The notes: generated by a model from the sequence alone, not told the origin. 64,000 nt of DNA from JAVBNU01 sp031551265 (GCA_031551265.1 JAVBNU010000035.1:1-64000), one strand, 5' to 3'; positions 1 to 8,900 are shown, numbered from the stretch's first letter. Translations and numbers: made by a program.

Positions 1-714
1 TTTCAGCACCTTGCTCGGCTCAGAAACGATCTGTTGCCTTCACTCGTTCTTTTGTACTTTGTTCTTCGACCTTGTTTTGTACCTTTCTTGTTTGTCTAAT
101 ATCCGGGAAAATTTTTTGAGCTTCAAAAAAACACCCCTATATTAATATTACGTTCAGAACTAAAAACTCGCTCCCTGGTTGAATAATGCGCAACTCGACC
201 TAGAGGGCAGCTTAAATGTTTTTTGTGAAAAAATTGCCCAAAATTGAGCAAAAAGTTTTACAAAACTTCACAATATACCTAGATATGCAATAAAAAAATC
301 CGTGAACTTAAAAGATAATTCCCTGAAATAATTTTAAAATTCCCTGTTTATAATTCCAGGGAATTTTGCTCAAAACCGTTATGTTGTCGGGACAAAATTT
401 GCTGTAATTAGCATAATTCGCAGTAAAAATATGAAAATCAGTGTTATCAGGGAATTTATATAGAGCCTTTTGCTACCTAGACTACATCCACCACCATTTA
501 ATTACAGAGGCTTTAAGAAGTCTCTTTCTCAGTGCCTTTCTTCCCGCTACTGGCGGGCTTTACGAATTTCAGAGAATTTTTAAAATCCGATTTTAAGAGA
601 TTTTTAACTCAAATTCTCCAAAATTCTCTTTTTGCAAATAAAAAAGGCCCTTTCTGAAATAAAGTTATATATTGAATTCTCAGCTTTTGGATGTGAGTTC
701 GACTCCCTTTATCT
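1..714. other. Non-coding stretch with inverted half-sites
   Basis: No convincing gene is visible in either strand: frames are short and broken by stops. The stretch is AT-rich and holds four copies of the 9-mer AATTCCCTG or its complement (317-325, 338-346, 357-365, 448-456), arranged as two forward then two reverse copies. Near its right end GACTCCC and GGGAGTC form an inverted repeat at about 700-727, without a T tract. It may be a regulatory region or decayed DNA; no function can be assigned. Confidence 0.5.
336..367. repeat. 11-bp perfect inverted repeat
   Basis: AAAATTCCCTG (336-346) and CAGGGAATTTT (357-367) are perfect complements around a 10-base loop. There is no T run after it, so it looks more like a protein-binding site or RNA hairpin than an intrinsic terminator. 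The same half-site recurs at 317-325 and 448-456. Confidence 0.6.
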
Positions 715-754
715 TTAGCTTATGGGAGTCCAATTTATGTCCAAAAATAAAAAA

Positions 755-1060
755 TTATGCCACTTCCAGTTCATATCCAAGTTCTTGGAAAATTTTGACA
801 ATAGTCGAAAATTTAGGCTCTTTTTCACTTTTAAAAAGGCTATATAAGTGACTTCTAGACATACCGACTTTTTTAGCAAAACCTGCAACAGAGTCTTTTG
901 CTTTAATAACAATTTCCAATGCACGGTAAAACGAATTAAAATCACCATCTTCAAGATAGTCTTTTAAGTTTGCATTCAGGTATAACTTAATATCCTCGTC
1001 TGATTTTAAGTCGTCAACTATATAATTTTCTAGGTCTAGTGTGTGTTTTAGGTCTTTCAT
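755..1060 (-). CDS. HigA-like antitoxin (XRE HTH)
   Basis: A 101-residue DNA-binding protein of the addiction-module antidote type, downstream partner of the toxin gene. A helix-turn-helix lies near residues 55-80 (FAKKVGMSRSHLYSLF), preceded by an acidic N-terminal segment with LKDYLEDGD and a central ALEIVIKAK helix typical of this family. The start at 1060 is chosen because its ATG overlaps the toxin stop (ATGA) and has GGAG nine bases upstream; an ATG at 1075 is also open. In the family the antitoxin neutralises the toxin and represses the operon. Assignment rests on family resemblance and gene order. Confidence 0.8.
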   Translation of the reverse strand: MKDLKHTLDLENYIVDDLKSDEDIKLYLNANLKDYLEDGDFNSFYRALEIVIKAKDSVAGFAKKVGMSRSHLYSLFKSEKEPKFSTIVKIFQELGYELEVA

Positions 1061-1317
1061 TGTATGTTTCTCCATTCTTGAAGTATCTTTTTTGCTTTTT
1101 CAATATCCTTTGCCTGAGTTGATTTGTCACCGCCGTTTATAAGTAAAACAACCACATTATCAATTTCTGTATAGTAAATTCTATATCCTGAGCCAAAGGC
1201 TAGTCGAAGTTCAGATATTTCAGTATCAAGCTTTTTGTGGTCGCCAAAATTACCCTCTAATAATCTGGTTAATCTGCTTTGGACTCTTGATTTGGTAACC
1301 TTGTCCAACGAATCCAT
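1057..1317 (-). CDS. HigB/RelE-like toxin, possibly 5' disrupted
   Basis: An 86-residue protein of the phage-derived Gp49/HigB toxin family, which in known members cuts mRNA at the ribosome. The core is recognisable: NFGDHKKL, ELRLAFGSGYRIYYTE, VVLLINGGDKSTQAKDIEKAKKI. Family members normally begin 12-20 residues before the conserved F..W..SL segment. Here the only ATG lies just after that Trp, and in-frame codons upstream still read YKTPFAEW before a stop at 1360-1362 with no start codon. One extra A in the A4 run at 1335-1338 would join this frame to an upstream ATG at 1379. It may therefore be frameshifted or simply begin at 1317. It overlaps the antitoxin by 4 bases in toxin-first order. 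Confidence 0.75.
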   Translation of the reverse strand: MDSLDKVTKSRVQSRLTRLLEGNFGDHKKLDTEISELRLAFGSGYRIYYTEIDNVVVLLINGGDKSTQAKDIEKAKKILQEWRNIQ

Positions 1318-1554
1318 CCACTCTGCGAAAGGCGTTTTATATTGGCAATCTGGGCAATTTTAATGATGCGTTGTTCCATATCAATAGTGTACTCTATAGC
1401 AGACACTTTGTCAAGAGGAATGCGTTTCAACAAATGATCCTAATTGATACAATTCGTTTTTTAACAAAAAATAAATATCTACATTAAAAAGAGCTTTTAA
1501 AGACATGTACACTTAGTTTATTATATGGATTATTAAATAAACTGAGGACAAAGT

Positions 1555-2274
1555 ATGAAAAAGATAATCTGCACAATTGTGCTATGTTTAATTCTAAATA
1601 TGCCAGCTTTTGCGAAATTCTCAGAAGATGTATATGACAGATATGCGAACAATGATGATTATAATGGCGCAATCAACTATTGTTTATCAGAAATAGACAA
1701 CTATAACAGACAAATACCTTCTAATCCTAACAATGATGTTTTATATTATGAGAGGGGCCTGGCACAGAAGCATTTAAAGTTTGCCGTCTCTGCCGCACAG
1801 GCTTATGACTATTTTAATGAAAACGCAATTCTCGACAATGCTTTTGCTGACTTCACAACAGCAATCAATTTAAAACCAAAAGCTTTATATTATGCTGACA
1901 GGGCGGAGTTTTTTGAATTGCGTCCATTCTATGAGGTTTTAGCTGATTATGACAAAGCGATTGAACTGGCCCCGAACGAGTCCAATTATTATTACTTAAG
2001 GGCTTCTCATAGGATGCTGAAAAGTATAGGGACTGCAGATCCAGGATATGTTCAAATGAAAAAAGCTCTTGAAGATTTAAATAAAGCTATTTCGATTGCC
2101 CCTGAGGAGGATGAGCTTTATTATTTGCAAAGGGCGAGAGTTAAACATGTACTTGGCTATAATCCTGAAAATATTCGACAAGATATTAAAAAGGCAAAAG
2201 ATATTCTTATAAAACAAAATGAGCTTACAATAGAAGAAATCAACGCGCTTTTTCGAGAATTTGATACTTGGTAA
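1555..2274 (+). CDS. Exported TPR-repeat protein
   Basis: A 239-residue protein starting with a clear signal peptide (MKKIICTIVLCLILNMPAFA) and therefore probably periplasmic. At least three tetratricopeptide-type helical pairs follow, with signatures such as AFADFTTAINLKPKALYYADRA, LADYDKAIELAPNESNYYYL and ALEDLNKAISIAPEEDELYY. TPRs mediate protein-protein contacts; the partner is unknown. The start is supported by GAGGA ten bases before ATG. It appears to be a single-gene unit. Confidence 0.8.
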   Translation: MKKIICTIVLCLILNMPAFAKFSEDVYDRYANNDDYNGAINYCLSEIDNYNRQIPSNPNNDVLYYERGLAQKHLKFAVSAAQAYDYFNENAILDNAFADFTTAINLKPKALYYADRAEFFELRPFYEVLADYDKAIELAPNESNYYYLRASHRMLKSIGTADPGYVQMKKALEDLNKAISIAPEEDELYYLQRARVKHVLGYNPENIRQDIKKAKDILIKQNELTIEEINALFREFDTW

Positions 2275-2350
2275 ATATTATCGACACTCCTTTACTTTTG
2301 GCTTGTCCTCAGGCATAATTAGCTAATTAGCTGTTAGAAGGAGAAAAACT

Positions 2351-2560
2351 ATGGAACTTAAAGACTGTAACGGAAATATTTTGGTTGATGGCGATAATGT
2401 AATTGTACAAAAAGATTTACCCGTGAAAGGCTCTTCACAGAAAATAAAACGAGGGACTGTGATTAAGAAAATCAGAGTTGGCTCGGATTCTGAACATTTT
2501 GATTGCAAAATCAACGGCTCAGCAATGGCAGTTAAAGCTTGTTTTGTCAAAAAGAGTTAA
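2351..2560 (+). CDS. PhnA-domain protein, zinc-ribbon-less
   Basis: A 69-residue protein matching the C-terminal PhnA/YjdM domain from memory: KDCNGNILVDGDNVIVQKDL, VKGSSQKIKRGTVIKKIRV and a closing CKINGSAMAVKACFVKK. Full-length PhnA proteins carry an N-terminal zinc ribbon which is absent here. The historical link of PhnA to phosphonate use is weak and no phn gene is nearby, so the role is unknown. A strong AAGGAG precedes the ATG. It stands alone between the TPR gene and the ABC-F gene. Confidence 0.8.
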   Translation: MELKDCNGNILVDGDNVIVQKDLPVKGSSQKIKRGTVIKKIRVGSDSEHFDCKINGSAMAVKACFVKKS

Positions 2561-2670
2561 CATTTTTTTTACTTTATTTTTGTAATATAATAAAAATAAC
2601 TGGCGACAGACGGAATAACAATAATGTCCTTAGTGAGTGGAATCTAGAATAAAAAACAATTGGCAGAAGC

Positions 2671-4305
2671 ATGATAACAACAAATAAATTAACCGTGCGT
2701 TTTGGTGCTCAAACACTATTTGAAAACGTAAGTATAAAATTTTCCCCGGGGAATTGCTACGGGGTTATAGGTGCAAACGGGTCGGGTAAAAGTACACTTT
2801 TAAAAGTACTCGCAGGCGATATAGAAGCAACATCGGGCGATGTAAATATTGCCAAAGGCCAACGTATTGCGGTTTTGAAACAAAACCACTTTGAATTTGA
2901 CCAATACAGCGTAATTGACACGGTCATAATGGGGCACAAAAAACTTTATGAAATTATGCAAGAAAAAGACGCACTGTATTGCAAACCTGATTTTAACGAT
3001 GCAGACGGTATCAAGGTCGGTGAATTAGAAACCGAATTTGCAGAACTCGACGGCTGGCAAGCAGAATCAATGGCCGCCGTACTTTTGGACCAGCTTGGGA
3101 TCCCCGATGAATTCCATCACACAAAAATGGAAGACCTCACAGGCAGCGAAAAAGTTCGTGTTCTACTGGCACAAGCCCTATTCGGAAACCCTGACATTTT
3201 GCTCCTCGACGAACCTACAAACCATCTTGATTTAAACACAATTGCGTGGCTTGAGGAGTTCTTAATCGAATTCCAAAACACAGTCATCGTGGTCTCTCAC
3301 GATAGAAAATTTTTGGACAATGTTTGTACCCACATCGCTGATATAGATTATAAAAATATACAAGTTTATACCGGAAACTATTCTTTCTGGTCACAAGCGA
3401 GTCAGTTGATTCAAAAACAAAAAGAAGAACAGAACAAGAAAACCGAAGAAAAAATGGAAGAGTTGAGAACCTTTATCGCACGATTCAGCGCCAACGCGTC
3501 CAAAGCGAAACAGGCAACCTCCAGAAAAAACATGCTCGATAAATTGTCGCTTGAGGATATTAAGCCATCTTCACGCCAATATCCAAGAATTCGTTTTACG
3601 TATTACAAAATGCCGGGTAAAGATGTTTTGACAGCCAAAAATCTTACTAAATCAGTCGATGGGCAATTGCTGATGAAAAATTTCTCCTTTGAAGTTAGTC
3701 AGGGTGACAAAATCGGCTTCATCGCTAAAGACCCTCTGATTATCTCCACACTTTTTGAAATGTTGAACGGAAAAATAAAGCCGGACGATGGAGAAATTAA
3801 TTTTGGCGTAACCACAACAAACTCATATTTCCCGAAAGACAACAACTTTTATTTTGAAAATAATCACACTATTATGGAATGGCTGGCCCAGTACTCGCTA
3901 GACCAGCACGTCAACTACCTTCGCGGGTATTTAGGCAGAATGCTTTTCACTGGCGAAGATGCCGACAAAAAAGTTAAAGTTCTCTCAGGTGGGGAAAAAG
4001 TTCGCTGTATTCTCGCAAAAATGATGATTGAAGAATCCAACTTGATGATTTTCGATGAGCCGACCAATCACCTTGACCTTGAGTCAATCACGGCTCTAAA
4101 CAACGCGCTGGTTGATTACCCGGGAACAATTTTATTCACATCGCAAGACTACCAATTTATAAATACAGTTGCCGACAGAATCATCGAAATTTCGCCAAAC
4201 GGCTACGTAGCCTATCGTGCGAGGTATGAAGATTATCTGAAAAACCCTCAAATTCAACAAAAACGCGAAGAACTATATAACAAATTTTCGAAAAACGCTA
4301 AATAG
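2671..4305 (+). CDS. ABC-F family ATPase (YbiT-like)
   Basis: A 544-residue soluble protein with two ABC ATPase domains and no membrane segment, the layout of ABC-F translation factors that bind the ribosomal E site. Domain 1 has Walker A GANGSGKST, a signature region LTGSEKVR, Walker B ILLLDEPTNHLD and the switch SHDRKFL. A charged helical linker follows (about 245-300). Domain 2 keeps VLSGGEKVR and MIFDEPTNHLD, but its Walker A position reads GFIAKDPLIIST, lacking the GxxxxGK[ST] residues. The switch there reads SQDYQF rather than SHD. Domain 2 may bind nucleotide poorly. It is convergent with the autotransporter gene, 6 bases away, and no resistance role is implied. Confidence 0.9.
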   Translation: MITTNKLTVRFGAQTLFENVSIKFSPGNCYGVIGANGSGKSTLLKVLAGDIEATSGDVNIAKGQRIAVLKQNHFEFDQYSVIDTVIMGHKKLYEIMQEKDALYCKPDFNDADGIKVGELETEFAELDGWQAESMAAVLLDQLGIPDEFHHTKMEDLTGSEKVRVLLAQALFGNPDILLLDEPTNHLDLNTIAWLEEFLIEFQNTVIVVSHDRKFLDNVCTHIADIDYKNIQVYTGNYSFWSQASQLIQKQKEEQNKKTEEKMEELRTFIARFSANASKAKQATSRKNMLDKLSLEDIKPSSRQYPRIRFTYYKMPGKDVLTAKNLTKSVDGQLLMKNFSFEVSQGDKIGFIAKDPLIISTLFEMLNGKIKPDDGEINFGVTTTNSYFPKDNNFYFENNHTIMEWLAQYSLDQHVNYLRGYLGRMLFTGEDADKKVKVLSGGEKVRCILAKMMIEESNLMIFDEPTNHLDLESITALNNALVDYPGTILFTSQDYQFINTVADRIIEISPNGYVAYRARYEDYLKNPQIQQKREELYNKFSKNAK

Positions 4306-4311
4306 GTATTT

Positions 4312-7300
4312 TTATAAAAAGAATGAAAAACCAAGTTGAAAGCCGACACCTGTACGGCCGCCGTTTCGGATTACTGTTTGGAAATATGACATAAATCGTT
4401 CCTGTATCATTTTGGTGAAGCCGATGCCATACTGAATATAGCCGTGGTCAAGCCTGATATTGCCTAAATTTGTGTCTCCGGCATGGGCTTCAATTTTATC
4501 GTTAATATTAAACAAATATTCGACTGTGCCGTAAATACTCCAGGTTCCTCGTGCATAAATCAAATTTAATCCCGGCGCTACACCGATACCGTTTAGGTAG
4601 CCTGTCGTCATTGATAATGGGCCAAAATCTGAGTTCCATTTTTGCCGTCCGAAAATTGCGTAGGATAAAAGCAAATTCGGCTGTATCGTGAAATGCTCCA
4701 TCGGCGTGTAATTATACGCTATTTTACCGGCTGTTCCTGCGAACCAATTGCCGTTTGTATCTTGAGAACCATGCAGACTCATTTCATTGGCATATCCACC
4801 TGCAAATGCTAAAATGGACCCTACGAAACCGCCTTTCAAAAATGTTGCCATTAAACCACCCTGACCACCATTTTGATACATACTCACACCGTAAAAATTC
4901 TGGTGCCCACCATTGTATGACAGATAGCCTGTAGGAACCATCCGCCAGCCATTTTCCATATAAATAGCCGGATAATCAAATCCGATAATTGCGCCGTAAA
5001 AATTATTTTCGACATCCAAATGATGTGTAAAATCCAAATGCTCAAACGTCACATAGGGCTTAAACCAAATGCTGCCGGTTTCTGCCGTGTACTGGTATGG
5101 CGCAAATAAAGGGTCACTTGATGCGTATTTATTCGCAAATTGGGCACTCGCCAAAGATTCGCCACTGTCGAGATAAATATGATCGAAAAGAATATCGTTA
5201 ATGACGAGTTGCTGGTAGTAACTGGCAAGGGGGACAACTGCACCCCTGTATGCCTCAGGATTATAGCCTAACCGATTTAAACTGTATGCTCCTGCACCTT
5301 CTGAGGCCATTTTGTACAGGTAAATCGGCGTGCTATATGTTTTGTCAGTATGGGTAAAAACCACATTTCCGCTTATTGTCGAAGTTAAATCAGCATTAAT
5401 TCCGTTACCTAAAGGTGACGCAAGATTCTCGCCTGTTGCTTCAAAAACCTGAAATATGATTTTTTCAGCCGTTGGAGCTGGCCCGACAACCCTATAATCT
5501 GCGACATTGAGAACAACCCTGTTTCCGGCATTCATTTCTTTTATTGTTTCTTTAAATACAAATTTATCGGAGATAGCTTTAACTGCGTGAATATCTATTT
5601 TGAAATTCCCGCCACCATCGCCTACTAACATATTGTTATTAAATGTATATGTAGAGACTACGTTATTCATGGCATTGACCGTACCTAAATCGATATGCAT
5701 ATTATTGCAGCCGGTAATACAAGATGAGGTTTGCAGTGTTGAAAGCTCAGGCGCCAAATTCAGGATTGAATCGCTTAATATTTTGATATCACCACCTGTT
5801 ATTGAGCTGTCACCACTCATTGTAAAGTTAGAATTATTTAGTAGTGTCAAAGAGCCGGCTGTTTGTGAATATTTGCTGCTTGTTGCGCCTGTAAAACCGT
5901 CTAAGATAACTTGATTAGAGTTGTCTACATGTCCTTGCCAGGTATCGCCCTGATTGAAGGTTATTGTGCCTTGATTTAATATTTGTGAACCTTCTGCTAA
6001 ATTAATCGTGGCTGCAGCTTCAATTATATCTAATGCGTTATTGAAGTCTAAAATTGCGTTTGTCTGTGCGTTCCCGATGTTAATTGCGCCGTTTTCTACC
6101 TTTATGATACTGTCAGCAGATTTTGACTGAGAAGTTTCCCAATTAAATGTACCACCTGAAACGGTACTCACTGAGGTTCCACCGAAGAAAGAACCTTTGA
6201 CGTTTGTTGTACCTTCTTTGTGATTGAACGTTCCACTAAAGTCCGAATTTTTACCATCAAGTATAAAGGTACTTGTTCCTGTTTTCTCAATTAACCCGCT
6301 GCCTGAAATCCCGCCGCTAATAGAGAGTGTATTGTCGTCTCCGCTTATATTGACAGTACCGCTTGAGCTAATATCATTTCCCACAGCAGCAGACGTATTT
6401 TTTTCGAAAATAATATTACCACCTGATAGGTCAAAATTAATTGTGCCTATATTTCGAATTGCGCCACCATTACCCACAGCCTTATTCTCACTAAATATTG
6501 CTCCGTTTTGGACGTTTAATGTACCCGCATTGTAGATTGCACCGGCTACAGACTCGCTTTCGTTTTCGGTAAAAGCAGTATTATCCAAAGTAAGTGTGCC
6601 GGTATTATTATAAATCGCACCTGCACCCGCAACAGATTTATTTTCTGAAAATGATGTATTTTTAACTGTTGCAGTTGCGCCAGCTTTGGCGATAGCGATT
6701 GCACCACCAAAACTTGTGGCACTATTATCAGTAAATTCGCTATCTATAATATTAATATTGGCATCATAAGTACATATAGCGCCACCATATAGTCCGGCTT
6801 TGTTTTTCTCAAATGTCGTTCCTGAGATTTGTAGTGTGCCTGTGCCATTACTCATGATGGCACCCCCCATGTCGCTTGTAGCTGTATTGTTTTTAAATAA
6901 TGAATCCATTACAGTAAGTGAAGCTGCATTTTGTACCGCACCACCCTGTGTTTTTGCTGTATTCCCAATAAATGATGAATTATTTTTGATTGTTAGAGTG
7001 CCGTTATTATATATGGCAGCGGCATATCCACCTGTAGCTGTATTATTCTCGAATTTGGTACTGTCTATTGTCACCGTACCTTTTTCTATAGCTAATCCAC
7101 CCATGTTTGAGGTGGCTGTGTTACCTGAAATCTCTGAACCTGTGATATTAAGTGTTCCGTCAGCCATATATATCCCTGCGCCCTTTTGTGCACTTGTGAC
7201 TGTGTTATTCCTGATTTTTGAGCCTATAATATTCATTACCCCTGAAACTAAATTTATTGCACCACCGTTGCCTTGCTTCGTATTACCGTTAAAATCAGAG

Positions 7301-7767
7301 TTCGTAATTGTTATAGCACTTCCCGTACTTTGAAGAAATGAAGCTGAATTGTTGCCGGTGTACGTTTTTGAAAAAATTGTGTTATTGATATTCATGCCCT
7401 GCGCATTTACGGTGACACCGCCACCTGTTGCACCTACTTTTATGTTTAAATCCGCAATGTTTGAACTATGCCCTGTTGTTGTGAACTGGAGCTTGTAGCC
7501 TCCGAGATTCAAACCATATAGAGGAATGTTTGATGCGTCTTTAGAGCCACGTAAATTTAGGCCTGTCGCAATTGTTGGTGTACTTGTAAAACTTATATCC
7601 TGCTGAATTTGCAGATTATTTACATCGGGAGCACGCAATGCTGCTTGCGTAATCGCGCTTTGTAATTCTGAAAAAGATGTTACAGGATAATTGTATTCAG
7701 CAGCATAAGATGCAGCGCCAAATAAAATTGCAATGCAATTTGCAATCAAAATATTTATTATTCTCAT
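4312..7767 (-). CDS. Pmp-like autotransporter adhesin
   Basis: A 1151-residue surface protein. The start at 7767 has AGGGAA six bases upstream, better than the ATG at 7779. A signal peptide (MRIINILIANCIAILFGAASYA) is followed by about ten parallel beta-helix repeats carrying GGA[IV] and FxxN[TSK]A motifs (NGGAINLVSG, MGGAIMSNG, YGGAICTYD, FGGAIAIAK, NGGAIRNIG), as in chlamydial Pmp passengers. The last 270 or so residues form an autotransporter barrel ending GFQLGFSFFL with the usual terminal aromatic residue. Passenger domains of this type reach the cell surface through their own barrel and often act in adhesion. The ligand is unknown. Its presence shows that the host has an outer membrane. 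Confidence 0.88.
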   Translation of the reverse strand: MRIINILIANCIAILFGAASYAAEYNYPVTSFSELQSAITQAALRAPDVNNLQIQQDISFTSTPTIATGLNLRGSKDASNIPLYGLNLGGYKLQFTTTGHSSNIADLNIKVGATGGGVTVNAQGMNINNTIFSKTYTGNNSASFLQSTGSAITITNSDFNGNTKQGNGGAINLVSGVMNIIGSKIRNNTVTSAQKGAGIYMADGTLNITGSEISGNTATSNMGGLAIEKGTVTIDSTKFENNTATGGYAAAIYNNGTLTIKNNSSFIGNTAKTQGGAVQNAASLTVMDSLFKNNTATSDMGGAIMSNGTGTLQISGTTFEKNKAGLYGGAICTYDANINIIDSEFTDNSATSFGGAIAIAKAGATATVKNTSFSENKSVAGAGAIYNNTGTLTLDNTAFTENESESVAGAIYNAGTLNVQNGAIFSENKAVGNGGAIRNIGTINFDLSGGNIIFEKNTSAAVGNDISSSGTVNISGDDNTLSISGGISGSGLIEKTGTSTFILDGKNSDFSGTFNHKEGTTNVKGSFFGGTSVSTVSGGTFNWETSQSKSADSIIKVENGAINIGNAQTNAILDFNNALDIIEAAATINLAEGSQILNQGTITFNQGDTWQGHVDNSNQVILDGFTGATSSKYSQTAGSLTLLNNSNFTMSGDSSITGGDIKILSDSILNLAPELSTLQTSSCITGCNNMHIDLGTVNAMNNVVSTYTFNNNMLVGDGGGNFKIDIHAVKAISDKFVFKETIKEMNAGNRVVLNVADYRVVGPAPTAEKIIFQVFEATGENLASPLGNGINADLTSTISGNVVFTHTDKTYSTPIYLYKMASEGAGAYSLNRLGYNPEAYRGAVVPLASYYQQLVINDILFDHIYLDSGESLASAQFANKYASSDPLFAPYQYTAETGSIWFKPYVTFEHLDFTHHLDVENNFYGAIIGFDYPAIYMENGWRMVPTGYLSYNGGHQNFYGVSMYQNGGQGGLMATFLKGGFVGSILAFAGGYANEMSLHGSQDTNGNWFAGTAGKIAYNYTPMEHFTIQPNLLLSYAIFGRQKWNSDFGPLSMTTGYLNGIGVAPGLNLIYARGTWSIYGTVEYLFNINDKIEAHAGDTNLGNIRLDHGYIQYGIGFTKMIQERFMSYFQTVIRNGGRTGVGFQLGFSFFL

Positions 7768-7950
7768 TTGTTCCCTCATAAATAAAATTTGTTATAAAAA
7801 AATACTACATATTATTAAAAAAAATAGTATTAGCTATCATGTATGCACAGTCAGGCAATTTTTTTATTCATAACAAATAATAAGTCACTAAAAACACAAA
7901 AAAACAAGTACTCAAAGCCATCAAGGCTAAAACTCAGATCAGCCGCAAAA

Positions 7951-8169
7951 TTACTTAAGAAAGTCGTATGCCTTGGCATCAAATACTTTTGCCAGTATAA
8001 AAATTATATAAATGCAGCAGTCCAATTTGCCGTTCTCTAACTTTGAAATATACGAAGGAGATGCCTTCGCCATATCTGCCAACTGCCTCTGAGTGAGTCC
8101 TTTTTTGAGACGGCATTCTCTAATCTTCTTTCCAATTTTTTTCAAAATATCTTCATCAATGATGGTCAT
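7951..8169 (-). CDS. Small XRE-family regulator
   Basis: A 72-residue helix-turn-helix protein: KIRECRLKKGLTQRQLADMAKASPSYISKLENG is a classic Cro/C1 HTH. It ends soon after the domain, so it has no sensor or oligomerisation region. The start at 8169 (MTIIDED) is preferred because CAGGTG lies just upstream. The intergenic region to the divergent gene at 8316 is very AT-rich with TATAC repeats (8205-8285) and is the likely regulatory target. Its place next to tRNA-Gly suggests an old mobile remnant, but nothing proves this. Confidence 0.75.
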   Translation of the reverse strand: MTIIDEDILKKIGKKIRECRLKKGLTQRQLADMAKASPSYISKLENGKLDCCIYIIFILAKVFDAKAYDFLK

Positions 8170-8315
8170 AAACACCTGTACTTTTCCGATTTTCAATATG
8201 ATGTATAAATATACTATACAGTAAAATTATAGCAGATTCATACACGTTGTACAATATGTTTTATACGTATATTTTTATATATAAATATATAGTATAAAAA
8301 TACGGGTAAACTTTT

Positions 8316-8513
8316 ATGACTAAAAATAATAAATATAAGCTTTTTACAGAATTAACAAGTAATAAATCAAAACGCGTTTCTCTGGTGTTTAATGAAAAGT
8401 TTTGGGATTTATTCAAAACTGCATGCGAAATGGATAACGTTAAAATGACCAATAAAATCGAAGAATGGGCGATTGAATACATTGACTCAAAAGGATTATT
8501 AAAGTCGGAGTAA
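8316..8513 (+). CDS. Small putative DNA-binding protein (RHH-like)
   Basis: A 65-residue basic protein. The pattern KRVSLVFNEKFWDLFKTACEMDNVKMTNKIEEWAIEYI, a short strand followed by two helices, resembles ribbon-helix-helix repressors of plasmids and phages. It is divergent from the XRE gene at 7951-8169, with AT-rich DNA between. No partner toxin is visible. A 10-bp hairpin follows at 8558-8587. Confidence 0.5.
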   Translation: MTKNNKYKLFTELTSNKSKRVSLVFNEKFWDLFKTACEMDNVKMTNKIEEWAIEYIDSKGLLKSE

Positions 8514-8557
8514 ATGCAAGACTCATGTCAGCCTTCTCCCACAACGAAGAACTGTAG

Positions 8558-8587
8558 GATGGGTTGAACAACTCCATTCAACCCATC
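8558..8587. repeat. 10-bp perfect hairpin
   Basis: GATGGGTTGA and TCAACCCATC are perfect complements around a 10-base loop, 45 bases after the gene ending at 8513. There is no T run, so it is a weak terminator candidate, or a duplicated remnant. Confidence 0.5.
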
Positions 8588-8603
8588 GGGTTTGGGATAC
8601 TCG

Positions 8604-8635
8604 AAAAAAAGAGCCCACCGTTGGGTGGACTCTTT
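8604..8635 (-). terminator. Intrinsic terminator after tRNA-Gly
   Basis: Read on the minus strand, GAGTCCACC and GGTGGGCTC pair around AACG (one G-T pair) and are followed by seven T. It lies directly downstream of the tRNA 3' end. Confidence 0.85.
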
Positions 8636-8710
8636 TGGAGCGGGAGACGAGGCTCGAACTCGCGACATCTTCCTTGGCAAGGAAGCATTCTACCACTGAA
8701 TTACTCCCGC
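8636..8710 (-). tRNA. tRNA-Gly (anticodon GCC)
   Basis: The minus strand folds as a full tRNA: acceptor GCGGGAG pairs with CTCCCGC, the anticodon arm CTTCC-TTGCCAA-GGAAG holds GCC, and the T loop reads GTTCGAG. Discriminator U is followed by an encoded CCA. A TTGCAT-16-TATAAT promoter lies upstream at 8743-8770 and a terminator follows at 8604-8635. Its first 40 bases (8671-8710) recur at 51884-51923, so this gene is the prophage attachment site. As assembled here its 3' half is host DNA and its promoter is prophage DNA. Confidence 0.95.
8671..8710. repeat. attL core (40-bp direct repeat)
   Basis: Forty bases identical to 51884-51923, running from tRNA nucleotide 1 through the anticodon loop. 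DNA to the left (tRNA 3' half and terminator) is host; DNA to the right (tRNA promoter onward) came with the phage. Confidence 0.92.
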
Positions 8711-8742
8711 GAATAGGGCGTTTTGCCCTTGTTACATTTACT

Positions 8743-8770
8743 ATTATACACAAAACAACTTTTCATGCAA
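8743..8770 (-). promoter_or_regulatory. Phage-supplied promoter of tRNA-Gly
   Basis: On the minus strand TTGCAT (8770-8765) and TATAAT (8748-8743) are separated by 16 bases, 32 bases before the tRNA. The same two boxes with the same spacing occur at the displaced host promoter (51944-51971). The leader contains a small AGGGC/GCCCT hairpin. Confidence 0.8.
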
Positions 8771-8900
8771 ACACGAATTTTTTAAGGAATATTAAAAACT
8801 CTTTATTATTTTCATTATTTTTACTATTTTTAAAAATTCTGTGAAATCTTTGTGAAAAATGCGTTTATTAAGAAATATTAATATCCTATGTGATTTCTCA

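Noticed and set aside
690..730. tRNA-like T-arm sequence (GAGTTCGACTCC)
   Set aside because: The bases around the loop do not pair as a T stem, and no acceptor or anticodon arm can be drawn nearby.
6800..7333. Long plus-strand open frame (177 codons) inside the autotransporter region, with others at 5600-5914 and 6224-6535
   Set aside because: They are antisense to the repeat-rich autotransporter gene, have hydrophobic low-complexity translations and no ribosome site. They reflect codon bias of the real gene.
7951..8513. XRE plus small RHH-like gene as a toxin-antitoxin pair
   Set aside because: The genes are divergent, neither resembles a toxin, and both look like DNA-binding proteins.
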